DNA from: Stictocephala bisonia
Lineage: Eukaryota; Arthropoda; Insecta; Hemiptera; Membracidae
Direction: 5' to 3'
Assembly: GCA_035578905.1 (NCBI GenBank)
Contig: JAQJVL010000004.1
Coordinates: 4,445,582-4,509,581, forward strand
DNA: 64,000 nt
The position numbers and the translations under genes are program-made. Of the stretch, positions 21,151-32,384 are shown in pieces; the first letter of the stretch is position 1; the number at the start of each line of letters is the position of its first letter. Under the pieces are notes generated by a model that searched no databases, had not been told where the DNA came from, and saw only the letters and a list, made by a program, of their open reading frames with translations.

Positions 21151-21676
21151 AAGTGTATTCTTATAACAAACCAATATAATTGAAGACTGGTGCATGGCCA
21201 ATCAATTGTGTATTAATAAAAGCAAAACTCAAGATCTAACCATTAGCTTAACATGCAGTAATGAAGCTGTAAAAAAACAGTAACAATAATAGGTCTATTA
21301 AATTTATGGGCATAATTGTGCAACATGACTTAAAATGGCAAAGCCATATTGACAATGTCTCTGCAAAGTTATCAAAGGGCCTGTTGAGAGCACTCAAGAA
21401 TTGTGTAAGCCAAGAAACTATGTTATGTGTAGTAAAACTCTATAGCAAAATTCCTTTGGCAACTCGTAGACTAACCTTCATTAAATTTAAGACTAAAATT
21501 AAGCTATTTTTAATAGATAAATGTTTTTATGACATTAATGAATATTTTCATTGTGACATGGATGAATTGTGTTAGGCTATGTCTAGTAGCATCATGTTTC
21601 ACTGTTTTGACGTCATACACATTATATGTTTTTATGACAATAAAAGATTTGGTTTATTAATTTATTATTATTATTA
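21150..21676 (+). mobile_element. LINE 3' end with internal deletion
   Basis: The + strand reads DWCMANQLCINKSKTQ, a stop, then MGIIVQHDLKWQSHID and RALKNCVSQETMLCVVKLYS. These are RT thumb blocks equivalent to 'LG-(I)-x-(L)-D-x-x-L-x-W-x-x-H(I)'. It then jumps directly to IPLATRRLTFIKFKTKIKLF, the C-terminus, so ~150 residues are deleted. It ends with AATAAAAG and a TTATTATTATTA microsatellite (21656-21676). Confidence 0.7.
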
Positions 21677-21689
21677 ATTTTTTGTATCA

Positions 21690-22195
21690 TTCATTCTCCA
21701 AAATGCCCTCTAATTTCATTAACTGCCATAAAATTTAATTTCCCTCCCTTGATAAATGAATTAAATCCACTCTTGACCCTTTCTGTCCTGATATATTGAA
21801 AAATATATTGAATTGTTGCAAACAAGATCATTTTCTTTAATTAATTTCCCTCTCTAACTTTCCCTAGTTCAATTAATTTTTGTGAAAAAAAAACTTCAAC
21901 AATATATATTGATAAACTAGGTTGTATCCGCAGGATAACCTGAACAATCGATTTGAAATTTAAAATTATTTGTTTCGACTCTACCTCCTGAAGTATGTCA
22001 TTTATCCCAATAATTAAAGTTACACCCTTAGCAAAACTTTTAATTTTTAGCCTATTATCCTTTATGGCCCTCTTAATGACACAAGTAGTCGTTCCACCCT
22101 TAACAAACACCGGGGTAATTGAAATTGAAATCAACCCTACTCTTGCAAGATTACATGCATGTAAATCTCCAAATAAAAATTGCATTCCCTTCTAA
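21690..22195 (-). pseudogene. SGNH-hydrolase-like ORF remnant (LINE ORF1 type)
   Basis: A minus-strand frame of 114 codons (22185-21841) reads FLFGDLHACNLA (block I, with the nucleophile Ser replaced by Leu). It continues PVFVKGGTT and VTLIIGINDIL (block III, Gly-x-Asn-Asp), then IVQVILRIQPSLSIYIVEV. A frame change leads to SFIKGGKLNFMAVNEIRGHF ending near 21700. The order of blocks matches SGNH domains as found in LINE ORF1 proteins, and resembles the 3.6-4.5 kb remnant. Loss of the nucleophile and the stop codon indicate decay. Confidence 0.55.
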
Positions 22196-23555
22196 TAATC
22201 CCACCATATCATTTAATTAATTTGAAATAATTGTTTATGCCTACTTAATTAAAACATTTATTTTAAATAGATTAATTTAAAACATTTATTTTAAAAATAT
22301 TTTATTTCATTTAATTTCCTAGCCTATCTTCCCTTATAATGTCCGTCGATCCTACCACTGAGATATGATCCAGTTAAAGTGATTTAAAAATTTGATACAG
22401 GCTAGGCCTAGGCCTATCCAGAAAATATTTATTAATTTAATATAATTCCCCAAACTACCATCAAACTTTGACTTTCTATCAATGCCAATTTAACTCCCTA
22501 GCCTGGATTTAAATTTACAAGTGGATTGCAAATAAATCCTAACTACCATTATGGCATATCATGTTTAAACAATATAATACATTGCAGGTTGATCATCCTG
22601 TGGCATAATCAAATAGGGGCTGCTTTCAATTTAATACTAAAGGTTTATATCTAAATAAGCTTTATCTTAATTTTTTTTTAAAAGGTACTAATAATAATAA
22701 ATAACGAATGTCACTTTCAAAAGATTTATAATTTAAAAATGTTGAATATTATAAATAAGACAAAGACTGGCGCCGTAACCTTAACCACGAAAACCACCAT
22801 GTGGTCTCTTTTGTTCAGGTTAACATAAAATGTTAATTTAAGTTTTCAAATATCCGATTTATTTATTTTAAATAGTCAGGAGTTAAGCTCTGCTACCACC
22901 TGCGGTGAAAGCTGAAGCTCAATGGATCGTAAAGTGCTTTTAAATACGAATGTAAGACAATGATAACAATTTATGCTAGAGGTCCTGGATCCAAGCCTGA
23001 CTATAACGGCAACTAGCCAGCTTTGTCAATAATTGTTAGAATAAAAACCTGATAAATTTAAAGCATGATAAAAGGAAGTGAGACTATTAATTAATCATAT
23101 AACCGTCGGTGTAGGACGCTGTTCACTTCAAGCTGCAGACCTTACACTAACTATTGCCACTTGCCAGGGTAGAGAGAGAGTGACCTCATTCCAAAACCAC
23201 TCTTCAACGGTCTTCCATCACTCACTCCACCACCGTGCAACATACGGGTCCCTGTATACGATTATAGATGACTAAATTTTGAATTTCACTCAAATAATGT
23301 TATCCTTTAACTTTGCCCTCCCACTAGCCAATCAATTGCCGAATAGGGTTAGTGTATACCTGCTTATATTTAATTTAATATAACCCCTTACACCCTTTCT
23401 CTTCAGTAGTCATCCTACCACCATTAGCGTTAGATGTAAAAACCATTGTGGCAGTGAATTCAAAATAGGATGCACTACAATGGTGTACCAAATGATTCCA
23501 TATTGGGATCTTCTTTATTTTTCTGTTTTATAACAGGACTACCCATCATTATTTT
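22196..23555. other. Intronic stretch, no clear feature
   Basis: AT-rich to about 22750. 22880-23280 is more balanced in composition and may be an unrecognised repeat. No pol III boxes, TIRs or protein motifs recognised. Confidence 0.35.
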
Positions 23556-24545
23556 TGATAAAACAAAAAGCAGAATTTGTCTATAAAAATGCTGATGATG
23601 CAAATATTGTGGTAAGCGGAGAGTCTAATTAATTACGAAATAGAAACATCTGCCATAAACAACATGATACAAATTGAAAAATATTTGTCTGGCCATCAAT
23701 TGCTGCTTAATTTATCTAAAACCAATTATATTAACTTTTATGCAAAAAAAGTATGAGCCTTTTTTATCAACATTACACCTAAAAAAAGGTGTGATATTAT
23801 AAAATGTGAATGTATCAAATTTCTTGAATTATTGGATTACACATAGACAATAAATTAAACTGGGATTTGGTTGATCATGTAGCAAACTCTTAACTTTGTT
23901 AAGACTTGACTGCTCATCACAATTTTGTAAACTAAAATCATTAAAACTAATCATTTTGCCTCTATACTTTCACATTTAGCCTTATTAATAAGTACATATT
24001 ACAAGCTAATCGTACAAAGTAATATGTACAGACTTTTATAATTCTTCAGAAACGGACAATTTACATTATGTTAAAATGAAGGGGCAGTAAACAGTAAAGA
24101 AAGAGTAAATTCGTAGATCTAAGCATAATGACTATTTACATTCATTATATTTGTCAACAGTCACAATACATTGTGTATCAGTCATTATTTGAGTATGTCT
24201 TTTGTAGATGATGTTCACCGTTATAATACAAGATATAGGAGTAACTTAGCAATACCACAATTTAAGGTTTTTTGAAAAAAAAAAAAAAAATAAAATCTTG
24301 GTTTGGAATGTTACAATGCACTAACATCTCAATTAAAATATTCTATGAATATTTTGAAATTTAATCTTAAAACTTTTGATCTAGACCTTTATATTCAATA
24401 ATTCAGTTTTAATTGAAATGTCCGCTAATCAATTACATAAAATATGCTACTTGATATTAAATATTATTATTAACTTATAATAATATTATTATTATGCCGT
24501 TCTTTGTATTTTTATACAAGATATCAATAAATTTGATTCAACACA
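23556..24545 (+). mobile_element. LINE RT C-terminal remnant
   Basis: The + strand reads EFVYKNADDANIVVSG (motif C, with the aromatic residue replaced by Asn), then MIQIEKYLSGHQLLLNLSKT. RT thumb pieces follow, with stops. A block near 24215 reads HRYNTRYRSNLAIPQF, a typical C-terminal LINE motif. It ends with AATAAATTTGATTC. Many frameshifts. Confidence 0.7.
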
Positions 24546-24791
24546 TAAGTTAGTTCATGAATCCCCCCTCCCATGTACATTCACATGTATTGAATGTATT
24601 CTCGTTTTCTCTCTATGTTCTTTTTTTGATAAATGTGATTAACCTTTAATATAGTTAAATTATCAATAATTATGATTCTGAGCTATAACCATTCAAATAA
24701 AAAACTGAAATTTAACAAGTAAAAATTAAAGTATAAAAACAAGTGCCTAGGTTTTAGGTATTTTAGTATTCAATTCAATTTTTTGTTGTAG

Positions 24792-24923
24792 TGTGATGCC
24801 TGTGGTACTGTGTATCATGCCGAGTGCCTTCAACCTGGACAATTGTGCCGTAAGTGTTCCCGCATCCAGAAACGGCAGCTCCAACACACCTCTTCGACAC
24901 AGCAACTTGTCTCGTCATCTTAG
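24792..24923 (+). CDS. Plekhm1: PLEKHM1/PLEKHM3-like protein, last exon with stop
   Basis: The terminal exon begins after a TTGTAG acceptor, in phase 0, and encodes 43 residues before TAG (24921-24923). It begins CDACGTVYHAECLQPGQLCR and continues KCSRIQKRQLQ, then a Ser/Thr/Gln-rich tail. C-x2-C-x4-H-x3-C-x6-C-x2-C is the last zinc module of the Rubicon-homology domain, and the protein ends soon after it, as in the family. The five exons together give about 261 residues. Expression and exact paralogue are untested. Confidence 0.9.
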   Translation, partial: CDACGTVYHAECLQPGQLCRKCSRIQKRQLQHTSSTQQLVSSS

Positions 24924-25395
24924 CAAAGTTCACTCAGCTTCCCTTATTATACATGCTGATTGTGATATAATATTCTTGTGTGGTAGGCTTATTATGACAA
25001 TTGAGGTTTATTCAGAATGAAACTTTATTTCATTTACCATTGGAACTAGGAACTTTAAGTTGTAATATGTACATGTAATCTGCATTCTATACAATAGTTT
25101 ATTATTATCATCATCAGGTCAAATGCACTAAACGTTAACTTTAAATCTGAAAAATCCATGTTCATCTGTGCAAATCTGGCATAATCCATTGAATTTGCAA
25201 CTCGTAGGTTAAAAACATGTAAATTATGAATTTGTAATAGATATTGTAATTTTGATTGATAATATTCATTACAAAAGACTTTAAATAGCTATGCACATGT
25301 AGAAATGCAAGGATGTGCGGAAGCTAGGAGAGTCCTTTATGGATAATTTGTAGTGACTAAGCAGGTCCTCTTCAAAGTCTCATGCATGCTTACTG

Positions 25396-25959
25396 TCGGC
25401 TCAGAAATTTTGAACACCCGAGTTTGAAGGTTGTTTTCTTGGCGTCTAGAGGTCGTAAAATTAATGACTTGGTCTTGCCTTAATCCTTATGACATGTATA
25501 GTTATAATACATTACTTACATTTATGAAAGTAATGTATCGTAATCATACGTGTCATAAGGATTACGACAAGACCAAGTAATAAATTTTACAACCTCTACA
25601 AGCCAAGAAAACAATGTTTCAGGGAATTGATAAGAACTTATTTTCTTGAAAAGTTAAAATTCGAAAATTTATAAAACTTAAAGAAAACATTCCTACCAAC
25701 AAGGTATTCAATATATTAATGGGTTTTTTTAGTAATAACAGTGTAAATTTGATGTACAGTGAAAACTAGTTAAAAATCCGGTACTTTTTTTCTTCCAACT
25801 AGGATAAAAAATATAAAAACTTTGTAATCGAATTTTAAAATGTATATGACATAATGTACAACTAAACGAGAAAAATAATCTTGTGATTAGATTGTCTGTA
25901 GGCCTCTTAGTTCCTTAGAAAACAACCTTCAAATTCTGGTGCACATAATTTCTGGGCTG
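25396..25959. mobile_element. Foldback element with inner 80-bp hairpin
   Basis: The outer ends (25396-25440 and the inverse of 25908-25959) share CAGAAATT and TTTGAAGGTTGTTTTCT. Independently, 25433-25516 and 25529-25612 form a strong inverted repeat with a 12-base loop. No coding capacity. The target duplication is unclear; a TA dinucleotide lies near both ends. Confidence 0.75.
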
Positions 25960-26399
25960 TTGTGTATGGAGGATCCCCCAGAAAGGATGCGTTAGGTAAA
26001 AGGGCTCTTCACAAGGACCATGAATGCCGGAAAATATCACACCATTGGTCATTAATCTGCTTGTACAAATATTTAGTTCACAGGTAGAGCAAGTAATTAA
26101 GCATTGTACATTTTTTTAAAGTAAATAATTTATGAATTTCAAAGTATTGTCGCTTTGTGTGAAAAAAACTACTAGATACAAGATATCTAGCTATAAACGT
26201 TATCCATGTGAATGAATTATGGATCCTAAATGGACAGTATTTTCTATAAATATTATTTTTTTTTTCGTCAAGTAATAATAGTATTCCTGTATCAATATTT
26301 GCATTGCTTAAATTAGACTAAAGTGTAAAATATCAAAATAGATATGTTGAAAAAACCTATTGAAATAAAGTTTTCAAGCTTATTTTAACCATTAGCACT

Positions 26400-26790
26400 G
26401 GTTAGGTCCATATGCAGGTTGTTTACCAGTTAGTATTTCAGGTGGAATAAACACTCGTTAGGTTCTGGCCCTGAATATGTTCATCTCCTGTTTGGGGTAC
26501 AAACAAAACACCTTATGGATCGCTCATTCACCCTGTGGATATAACTCACAGGAGTTCAAACATAATTCTTTATGGTTTACATACTCACCCTGTGGACCCA
26601 GCTCATGAGGCTACAAACACGACTCCTTAAAGTTGGCCCACTCACCCTACAAACACAACTTGTGGGAGTACAAACATAAATCCTCTCCCTGTAAACATAT
26701 AGGAGTACAAACACAATTTCTTGTAGCTTGCCCACTTACCCTAAGGATACAACTTGTGATAGCTCACCCACTAACCCAGACCTGTCAGCC
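26400..26790 (+). repeat. Degenerate ~60-bp tandem repeat, block 1
   Basis: Six or so diverged units built around GTACAAACAC, CCTTATGG, (G/C)CCCACTCACCCT and GGA(T/C)ACAACTC. Period varies around 55-65 bp. Confidence 0.7.
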
Positions 26791-27309
26791 TTGAGATGTA
26801 TCAATGCGGGAGGTTTCCCAAATTAGATAGGGAGATATTAATATAATTAAGTTATTATATTAAAAGTACAATAACATATCACAACATACAATAGTATATC
26901 CTTTGCTTTGGTTTAAGCATAGTTGCGCCATAGAATAACCTCTGTGTTGGTGTAGTATTGTCCACCAGCTGCACCACTGTATGTATTGGTGTAGCGTTTA
27001 ACTACCAGTAGCGTCACAGTCTGTTCATTTACCAGTGATAAATAGCAACGAATAGTGATATTATTGTAACTTCTCATGACTCTTCTAAGTTGCCTGAGTT
27101 TGTAGGTTTCTTGCATGACCCAACCCCCAACTGAGCTAACGTTCGGTACTTCACTTGTTAAATAAAAATTCACGCACAGGCCTGAAGGCCCAAAAAATAC
27201 ATGTGCAGTGGTAGTGATTCAACCGCACACCCAAAGACGTGCAGTGGTAGTTTGATTGTAGATGACCTTTGAACGTGTGAGACACACATTTTGCGTGAGA
27301 GTTGACAGG
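26791..27309. other. Stretch between the two ~60-bp repeat blocks
   Basis: A paired GTGCAGTGGTAGT motif occurs at 27205 and 27239, weakly like the 36-bp minisatellite core. No gene recognised. Confidence 0.3.
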
Positions 27310-27425
27310 TCTGATTTACCCTATTGGCACACCTCATGGGAGTACAAATATTGTTCCTTATGGCTCACCCACTCACTCTGTGGACAAATCTCCTTATAGC
27401 TTGCCCACTCTTCCTACAGATTTGT
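27310..27425 (+). repeat. Degenerate ~60-bp tandem repeat, block 2
   Basis: Two more units of the 26.4-kb family (CTCATGGGAGTACAAAT, CTTATGGCTCACCCACTCAC, TTGCCCACTC), in the same orientation, separated from block 1 by ~520 bp. Confidence 0.65.
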
Positions 27426-27751
27426 TGGAATTTAATCGAAGCAACGTTGATCAGGATAACATAGTGTTGAATTTATTCCCTTTTCTAAGGATATGTATTT
27501 TTTAACTTGCCTTTTAAATAATTGATTTATTTTGTCTGTGAATGCTATGCAGATTACTTACCACAGGTGTGAGTAAATTCCCAGCATAGTGGTTAAATCT
27601 TATATGCACATGTATATTTTTGTTTCTAAAATATTTCAGGATTTGTAATTTGTGCCTTAAATTGTGTTATGTAGAATTACTTTGCTTTTGTGTCTTATTA
27701 ATATTTCAAGGTTATTAAGTATTTTTGGAATATATTTTAGATTATTTTTAA

Positions 27752-27757
27752 AATAAA
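27752..27757 (+). other. Candidate polyadenylation signal
   Basis: AATAAA followed by a T-rich stretch. One of several possible signals for the upstream gene. Confidence 0.3.
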
Positions 27758-27759
27758 GT

Positions 27760-29989
27760 TATATTCATTATTTTATCACCCATCTCAATACAATGGCTGT
27801 TAGTTCGCTACGTCTTTCTTTATTATTTATTTATATGCAATATTTCTTATTTATATATTTTTAATAATGTAATTAATTCTTATCATATGACTAAGTATGA
27901 AAGAGAGTTGTTTTTAAGTCACTATAATTTTTAATGTTTGTATAATTTGTGATAGGCTTATTTTAAGAGTTCTGTAAAGTGTTGATTCATTACTTTGATT
28001 ATAAATTGATTAGTTTCTATTTAACAAATAAAAATTAACAAGATATGCTAATTTAGGTATATGTTACAAGAGTATTTTTATTAAATTCAAAAATAAATAG
28101 AACATTTTTGTAACGCCCTGTATTTATGTAGTATATATTTTATCAAATAAGTGCAAAATAATGATATACACACAGTGCCTTGATCTTCTCACAGGTCACC
28201 TGATGCAATAGAATGTTTTCAATTCATGTTATATTCTGCCTGTATCCTTCTGGTGATGTGACTTTTTTTTGAGGGCAGGGGCATTATAATTGTGATTTAT
28301 AAGATTTATTATACATAATGATATTTGTGTATGACGTGGATGGAATAGAGTGTTTTGCCATTGCTGGTGATCTATGTACTCACAGAAAAGAAACAGAGGT
28401 TGTGTCTAATAGCCTTGATTATATACACCAACAGTAGATATCCATCTAATAGGAATATTTGTGCCTGTAATTTGGTTAGTTAGTGAGTCCCGCAACCACA
28501 GTGATTTAAACTGCATTACATTTACATGGGACTACACTAGCGCTCCAAATTGGACTACAACAACAGCTGATATATTGAGACTCAAAATTTAACATTGGAT
28601 GGGAAGTCTATTTCTGTATAAAATCAATGCTAATAGTGCGCTAAATGGGTGTCAAGTAAGGAACTTGGGGTGCCGGGTAGTTTAGTTTGCTGTGGTGGAA
28701 GGCGGCAGCAGCAGAATTGCCAGTCCATCCCTATCATATCCCCTCAAACACCCTTTCTTCATTCTCTCCCACTCTCCTATTTCTAGACTCATTGGGCCTC
28801 ACTGCTTTAAGTATATTATTAATATACTTAAAGCATATTCATTCATGTTGTTTAGAAAAGGTGTGGCTCGGGTTATTGAAAACGTGTTATTAGTAGCTTG
28901 TGTCTAAGAAAATAACAGTTTATTTTACAAATAGAATTAATTTTTTTACATGGAATATATAGCTATAAAGTAATACAATCCATAAAAGGTTTTTATTCAT
29001 TTTTATAAAAGGTTTAAGATTATATAGTTAACTAAATTTCACCACATTAGTAATCACAAAGTATCATTATTTTTAGTAATGTTTTACAATTGACAGAGAC
29101 CTATATTACATGAAATAAATATAATTACAGTATAGTAAGAGATATATTTTACCACACAAGTAATTTCCTAAATTATTTATAACATATTACGTATGAGAAA
29201 CATACATATAACAAGAGCTGGTATAAGAGAGAGGGGTATCTTATAACATTGTTACTACCAAAATATTTTTAAAATTATACAAACATAAATACAAATAGGT
29301 TGAATTCATAATATATAATAAATATAACATTATTAGAAGAGAGGTATTTTACCTCATGACTAATTACCTAATATTGTACAGAGAATTAGTCATGTTATGT
29401 ACCAACTATATGTGATGCCCCGGGAGGAAGAGAAAAACATGGGTTGAAGTCACCTGCATGCTGGAGTCTTCTGCCTGGGAAACGGTGAACAAGCGCAGCG
29501 AGGAAGGGAGGAATGCCAAGTGGTCGGGTCAGCCTGTAAGTCCTCAGCTACGTACCAAGGGGACATCATGGAGGAAGGCAATGCAGGTGACGATCCATCT
29601 CCCCTATCGGACCCTGGAGCCAAAATCCAAAGAACTAGCCAACCATGCCGATGAAGACAAATGGAAGCAGTCCAATGGCGGCTAACAAGACAAACAAACA
29701 CGGAAACCTGGAACAATGAAAAGAAACAGACACAAACGAAAACAAACAAGGAGATAGGAAATAGGCTTAAGAAAATTATACAATTTCTCCCATATATTTA
29801 ACTAAATAGAGACTTTGGAAAGAAAAAAAAGAAAAAACCCAGTGAGAGCTTAAGATTGTTAAATACAATTAACTTAATAAAAAATCGTTCTAAAGAATTT
29901 AAAGTCAGATATTTGGATTATACAATACTTTTAACCTAATAAATACAATTTAGGTTATTTATTTAATTGTGAACAATTAACATAATTAA
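27760..29989. other. AT-rich stretch without recognised gene
   Basis: A 31-bp palindrome is at 28804-28834. 29415-29690 is clearly GC-richer, with an open + frame reading GDIMEEGNAGDDPSPLSDP that I cannot assign, possibly a TE 5' part. The rest is featureless. Confidence 0.35.
28804..28834. repeat. 31-bp perfect palindrome
   Basis: GCTTTAAGTATATTA is followed by one T and then its exact reverse complement. Confidence 0.9.
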
Positions 29990-30113
29990 CCCACCCATTC
30001 ACATACAGTGGTACTGACCCACCCACCCACCTATTCACGATCAGTGGTACTGACCCAACCATTCACGTTCAGTGATACTGACCCACCCACCCACCTATTC
30101 ACGTACAGTGAAA
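29990..30113 (-). repeat. 36-bp minisatellite family, 3-4 diverged units
   Basis: Units of CCCACCCACC(C)A-TTCACG-TCAGTGGTACTGA match 7.5-kb block A in the same orientation. Third locus of the family. Confidence 0.75.
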
Positions 30114-30627
30114 TTGTACAATCTTCTTAAGCCTATAAGCACTTGCTAAAACATAAATTCTACAGTTAAATGAAAATGTTATGTAACTGAGCAAAATTAA
30201 AGTAGTTTGAAGTCAAAATTTTCAGTTATTGAGTGTCATAATGCTTCACCACCATTAAATATATTAATTACTGATGGGTTGAGTATTCTCTTCTCTACAC
30301 TTTATCTCATGTTGGAATTAATGAGTCAAAAATTTAGTAGGTCATCCTATGTAGATTTTCATTAACTCCCCTCCCCCCTACAGGTGAGTGACTCCTGATA
30401 GCCATAACACTAAAAAGCAAAAAAATACTTATTGTCAGATTTTCCGTATGTTACCAACTATATTTGAATTACAAACAAACTTTCAAAACTCAACTGTATT
30501 TGTCATTTGGATGAAATTACAAACAATTTGACTAACTAAAACACCAACTTCTTAAAAAGTTATTTTCCTTGCTGTGTCAATCTTTTTCAGTTGCCATAGT
30601 TTCCTGAATTTTCCATTGGGAAAAGTT

Positions 30628-30628
<1 letters not shown>
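30114..30628. other. AT-rich stretch, nothing recognised
   Basis: No coding or repeat signature seen. Confidence 0.35.

Positions 30629-30670
<42 letters not shown>
30629..30670 (-). repeat. 42-nt T run (possible retroposon poly(A) tail on minus strand)
   Basis: An uninterrupted run of about 42 T. If it is a poly(A) tail, the retroposed body would lie at higher coordinates on the minus strand; I recognise no such body. Confidence 0.8.
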
Positions 30671-30672
<2 letters not shown>

Positions 30673-32384
30673 TAGCCATAGCAAAAAATGTCTAAGGATT
30701 GTTAGAAAAGAGATTTCAATATAATAATCAACTAGATTCTGAAAATTTGATAGTAAAACTGTACTTATAAATATGTACTAAAGGATATTTATAATAAATA
30801 AAACTTTACTCTGAGATAAAAAAGGCAGTCCTATCATATCTCAGTAGCGGATATAGCAGTGAACCATATCAATGCTATAGCGCCAAATCAGTAAAACAAC
30901 ATAAAAATGACATTCACTTTAACACGTTAAGTGCAGTACACTTAGATGCAAGGGGTGTTGCTCTGGTGCACAGGGCGGACCCCTCACCTAATCTGCCCTG
31001 AACGCGCTTGAGCCAAGCCCATCGCATCCGAATGGTCCGCACTCTACTTGTTAAACATTGACAGCAGACTGATGGGGGGGGGAGAGGGAGATGAGATGTA
31101 TCTGCTGCTCTCTCACTACTTTCGCCCCCTCTCAAGCAATGCTCTAAACTAGTGCTGTCTACCAGCCTTAATTCTAACTGCCCCTGAGGCGTTCGAGTCA
31201 GCCGTAAGAAAACAACATCTGTTTCTTTCTTATCTGTGATGTATCCTAGGACTAATAAATACTGTTATTATAACCTTATATACTGAATTATAATATAGTC
31301 ATTTCTATTCTTTCTTACTAGGGGTCTTATTTTATGATATTTGCTAAGCACCTCATCTGTTTTCTGCATATATTTTAAGCTTCTTTAAACATAATTCAAA
31401 TTAACTGTAAATCTTACATGTCAATAAATTTAAAATGTTTGTACAACAACTAAATATAGTACAGTCTTCCTTATCCAAACTTTGTTTATGGGCTTAATCT
31501 GAAACAAATCTTGGACAAGTAATTCAGTAAACTTATTTCAATTTGTTCAATTAATTGTTTGTTTAATGTTTCAGTTAAAAATTCAGTTCTGTTTATAATT
31601 TCATATAGCATTAATATGATTGTTTTATAAGTTTAAAAATGTTTTGAAAAAAATATCTTTATGATTCAAAATATTAGTAAAACCAAAATGAATTTGGTCT
31701 TAATTGTTTGAATGAATGGGGTTCTACTCTACAGTCAGTTAGTGACTTATTGGTATGGGTTTTAAAATGAATCCTTGTTCTGGCAAACCAAGGACACAAA
31801 TAACTCTTGTTCCATTTTTGTCCTAGATTGGTAAAACAGTTCATGGAAACCAATGCTGCATTAATTTAAATAATAACTGTGTAACTCCTTTTGATTATCA
31901 GGCATTCTTAAATCCAATGGTTTTAACAGTATTTGTCTGAGCCATCAGAATTTCTTTATGTTACTGTAACCAGAAATCAATATATGAGTTTCCATTTTTT
32001 CTATTTATATGTTATTGTTTTATTACTTTATAGTATTCATATGACCAACGTTTTTATTCTTCAGTTTAGCATGCACCCAAAATGTGTCCTGGCATCTGAT
32101 TATTCATTTGTATACAGAGTTGTGTTGTCTTTTTGCTACTAGTTATTTATTCTGTCATTGTAAAAATGTTAATTTATTTTTTTGTGTACTTCAAGAGTTT
32201 TGTTTTTGTCATGTAAATATATAATTAGTGTATAGCAATTGTAAATACATTAAGTGAATGTTTATTAAATGTTACACATAAGCCTACATTTTCTTCATAA
32301 AACTGACATGAATATTTGTTGGAATTTTTTTTTAGATGAACATTGCCCAAAATTTATTGAATCTTTTAGTTCAGTTTTGTTGGA
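30671..32384. other. Mixed stretch; GC-rich island 30950-31210
   Basis: 30950-31210 is markedly GC-rich (including a G run at 31073-31082) inside AT-rich DNA and begins near CACGTTAAGTGCAGTACAC. No family recognised. The remainder is AT-rich. Confidence 0.35.

Larger units (their letters stand above)
16025..24791 (+). other. Intron, 8.8 kb, filled with repeats
   Basis: GTAAGT donor and TTGTAG acceptor. It holds a minisatellite scrap, a 2.5-kb TIR element with a nested hairpin, an LTR-retroelement remnant, two LINE tails and an SGNH-type remnant. Confidence 0.75.
24924..27757 (+). other. Probable 3' UTR / 3' flank of PLEKHM-like gene
   Basis: No coding exon is seen after the stop. AATAAA signals occur at 26364 and 27752 among others; the true cleavage site cannot be chosen from sequence. 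The interval contains a foldback element and a degenerate ~60-bp repeat. Confidence 0.4.

Noticed and set aside
21995..22195. 66-codon + strand frame rich in hydrophobic residues
   Set aside because: Antisense to the SGNH-type remnant with its GINDIL block.
28687..28907. Short host exon near 28.7 kb
   Set aside because: Two overlapping frames are open, neither has a recognisable domain or convincing splice sites, and one runs through a palindrome.
30914..31135. Minus-strand 73-codon frame in the GC-rich island
   Set aside because: Low-complexity Ser/Pro-rich translation with no motif; composition alone explains it.
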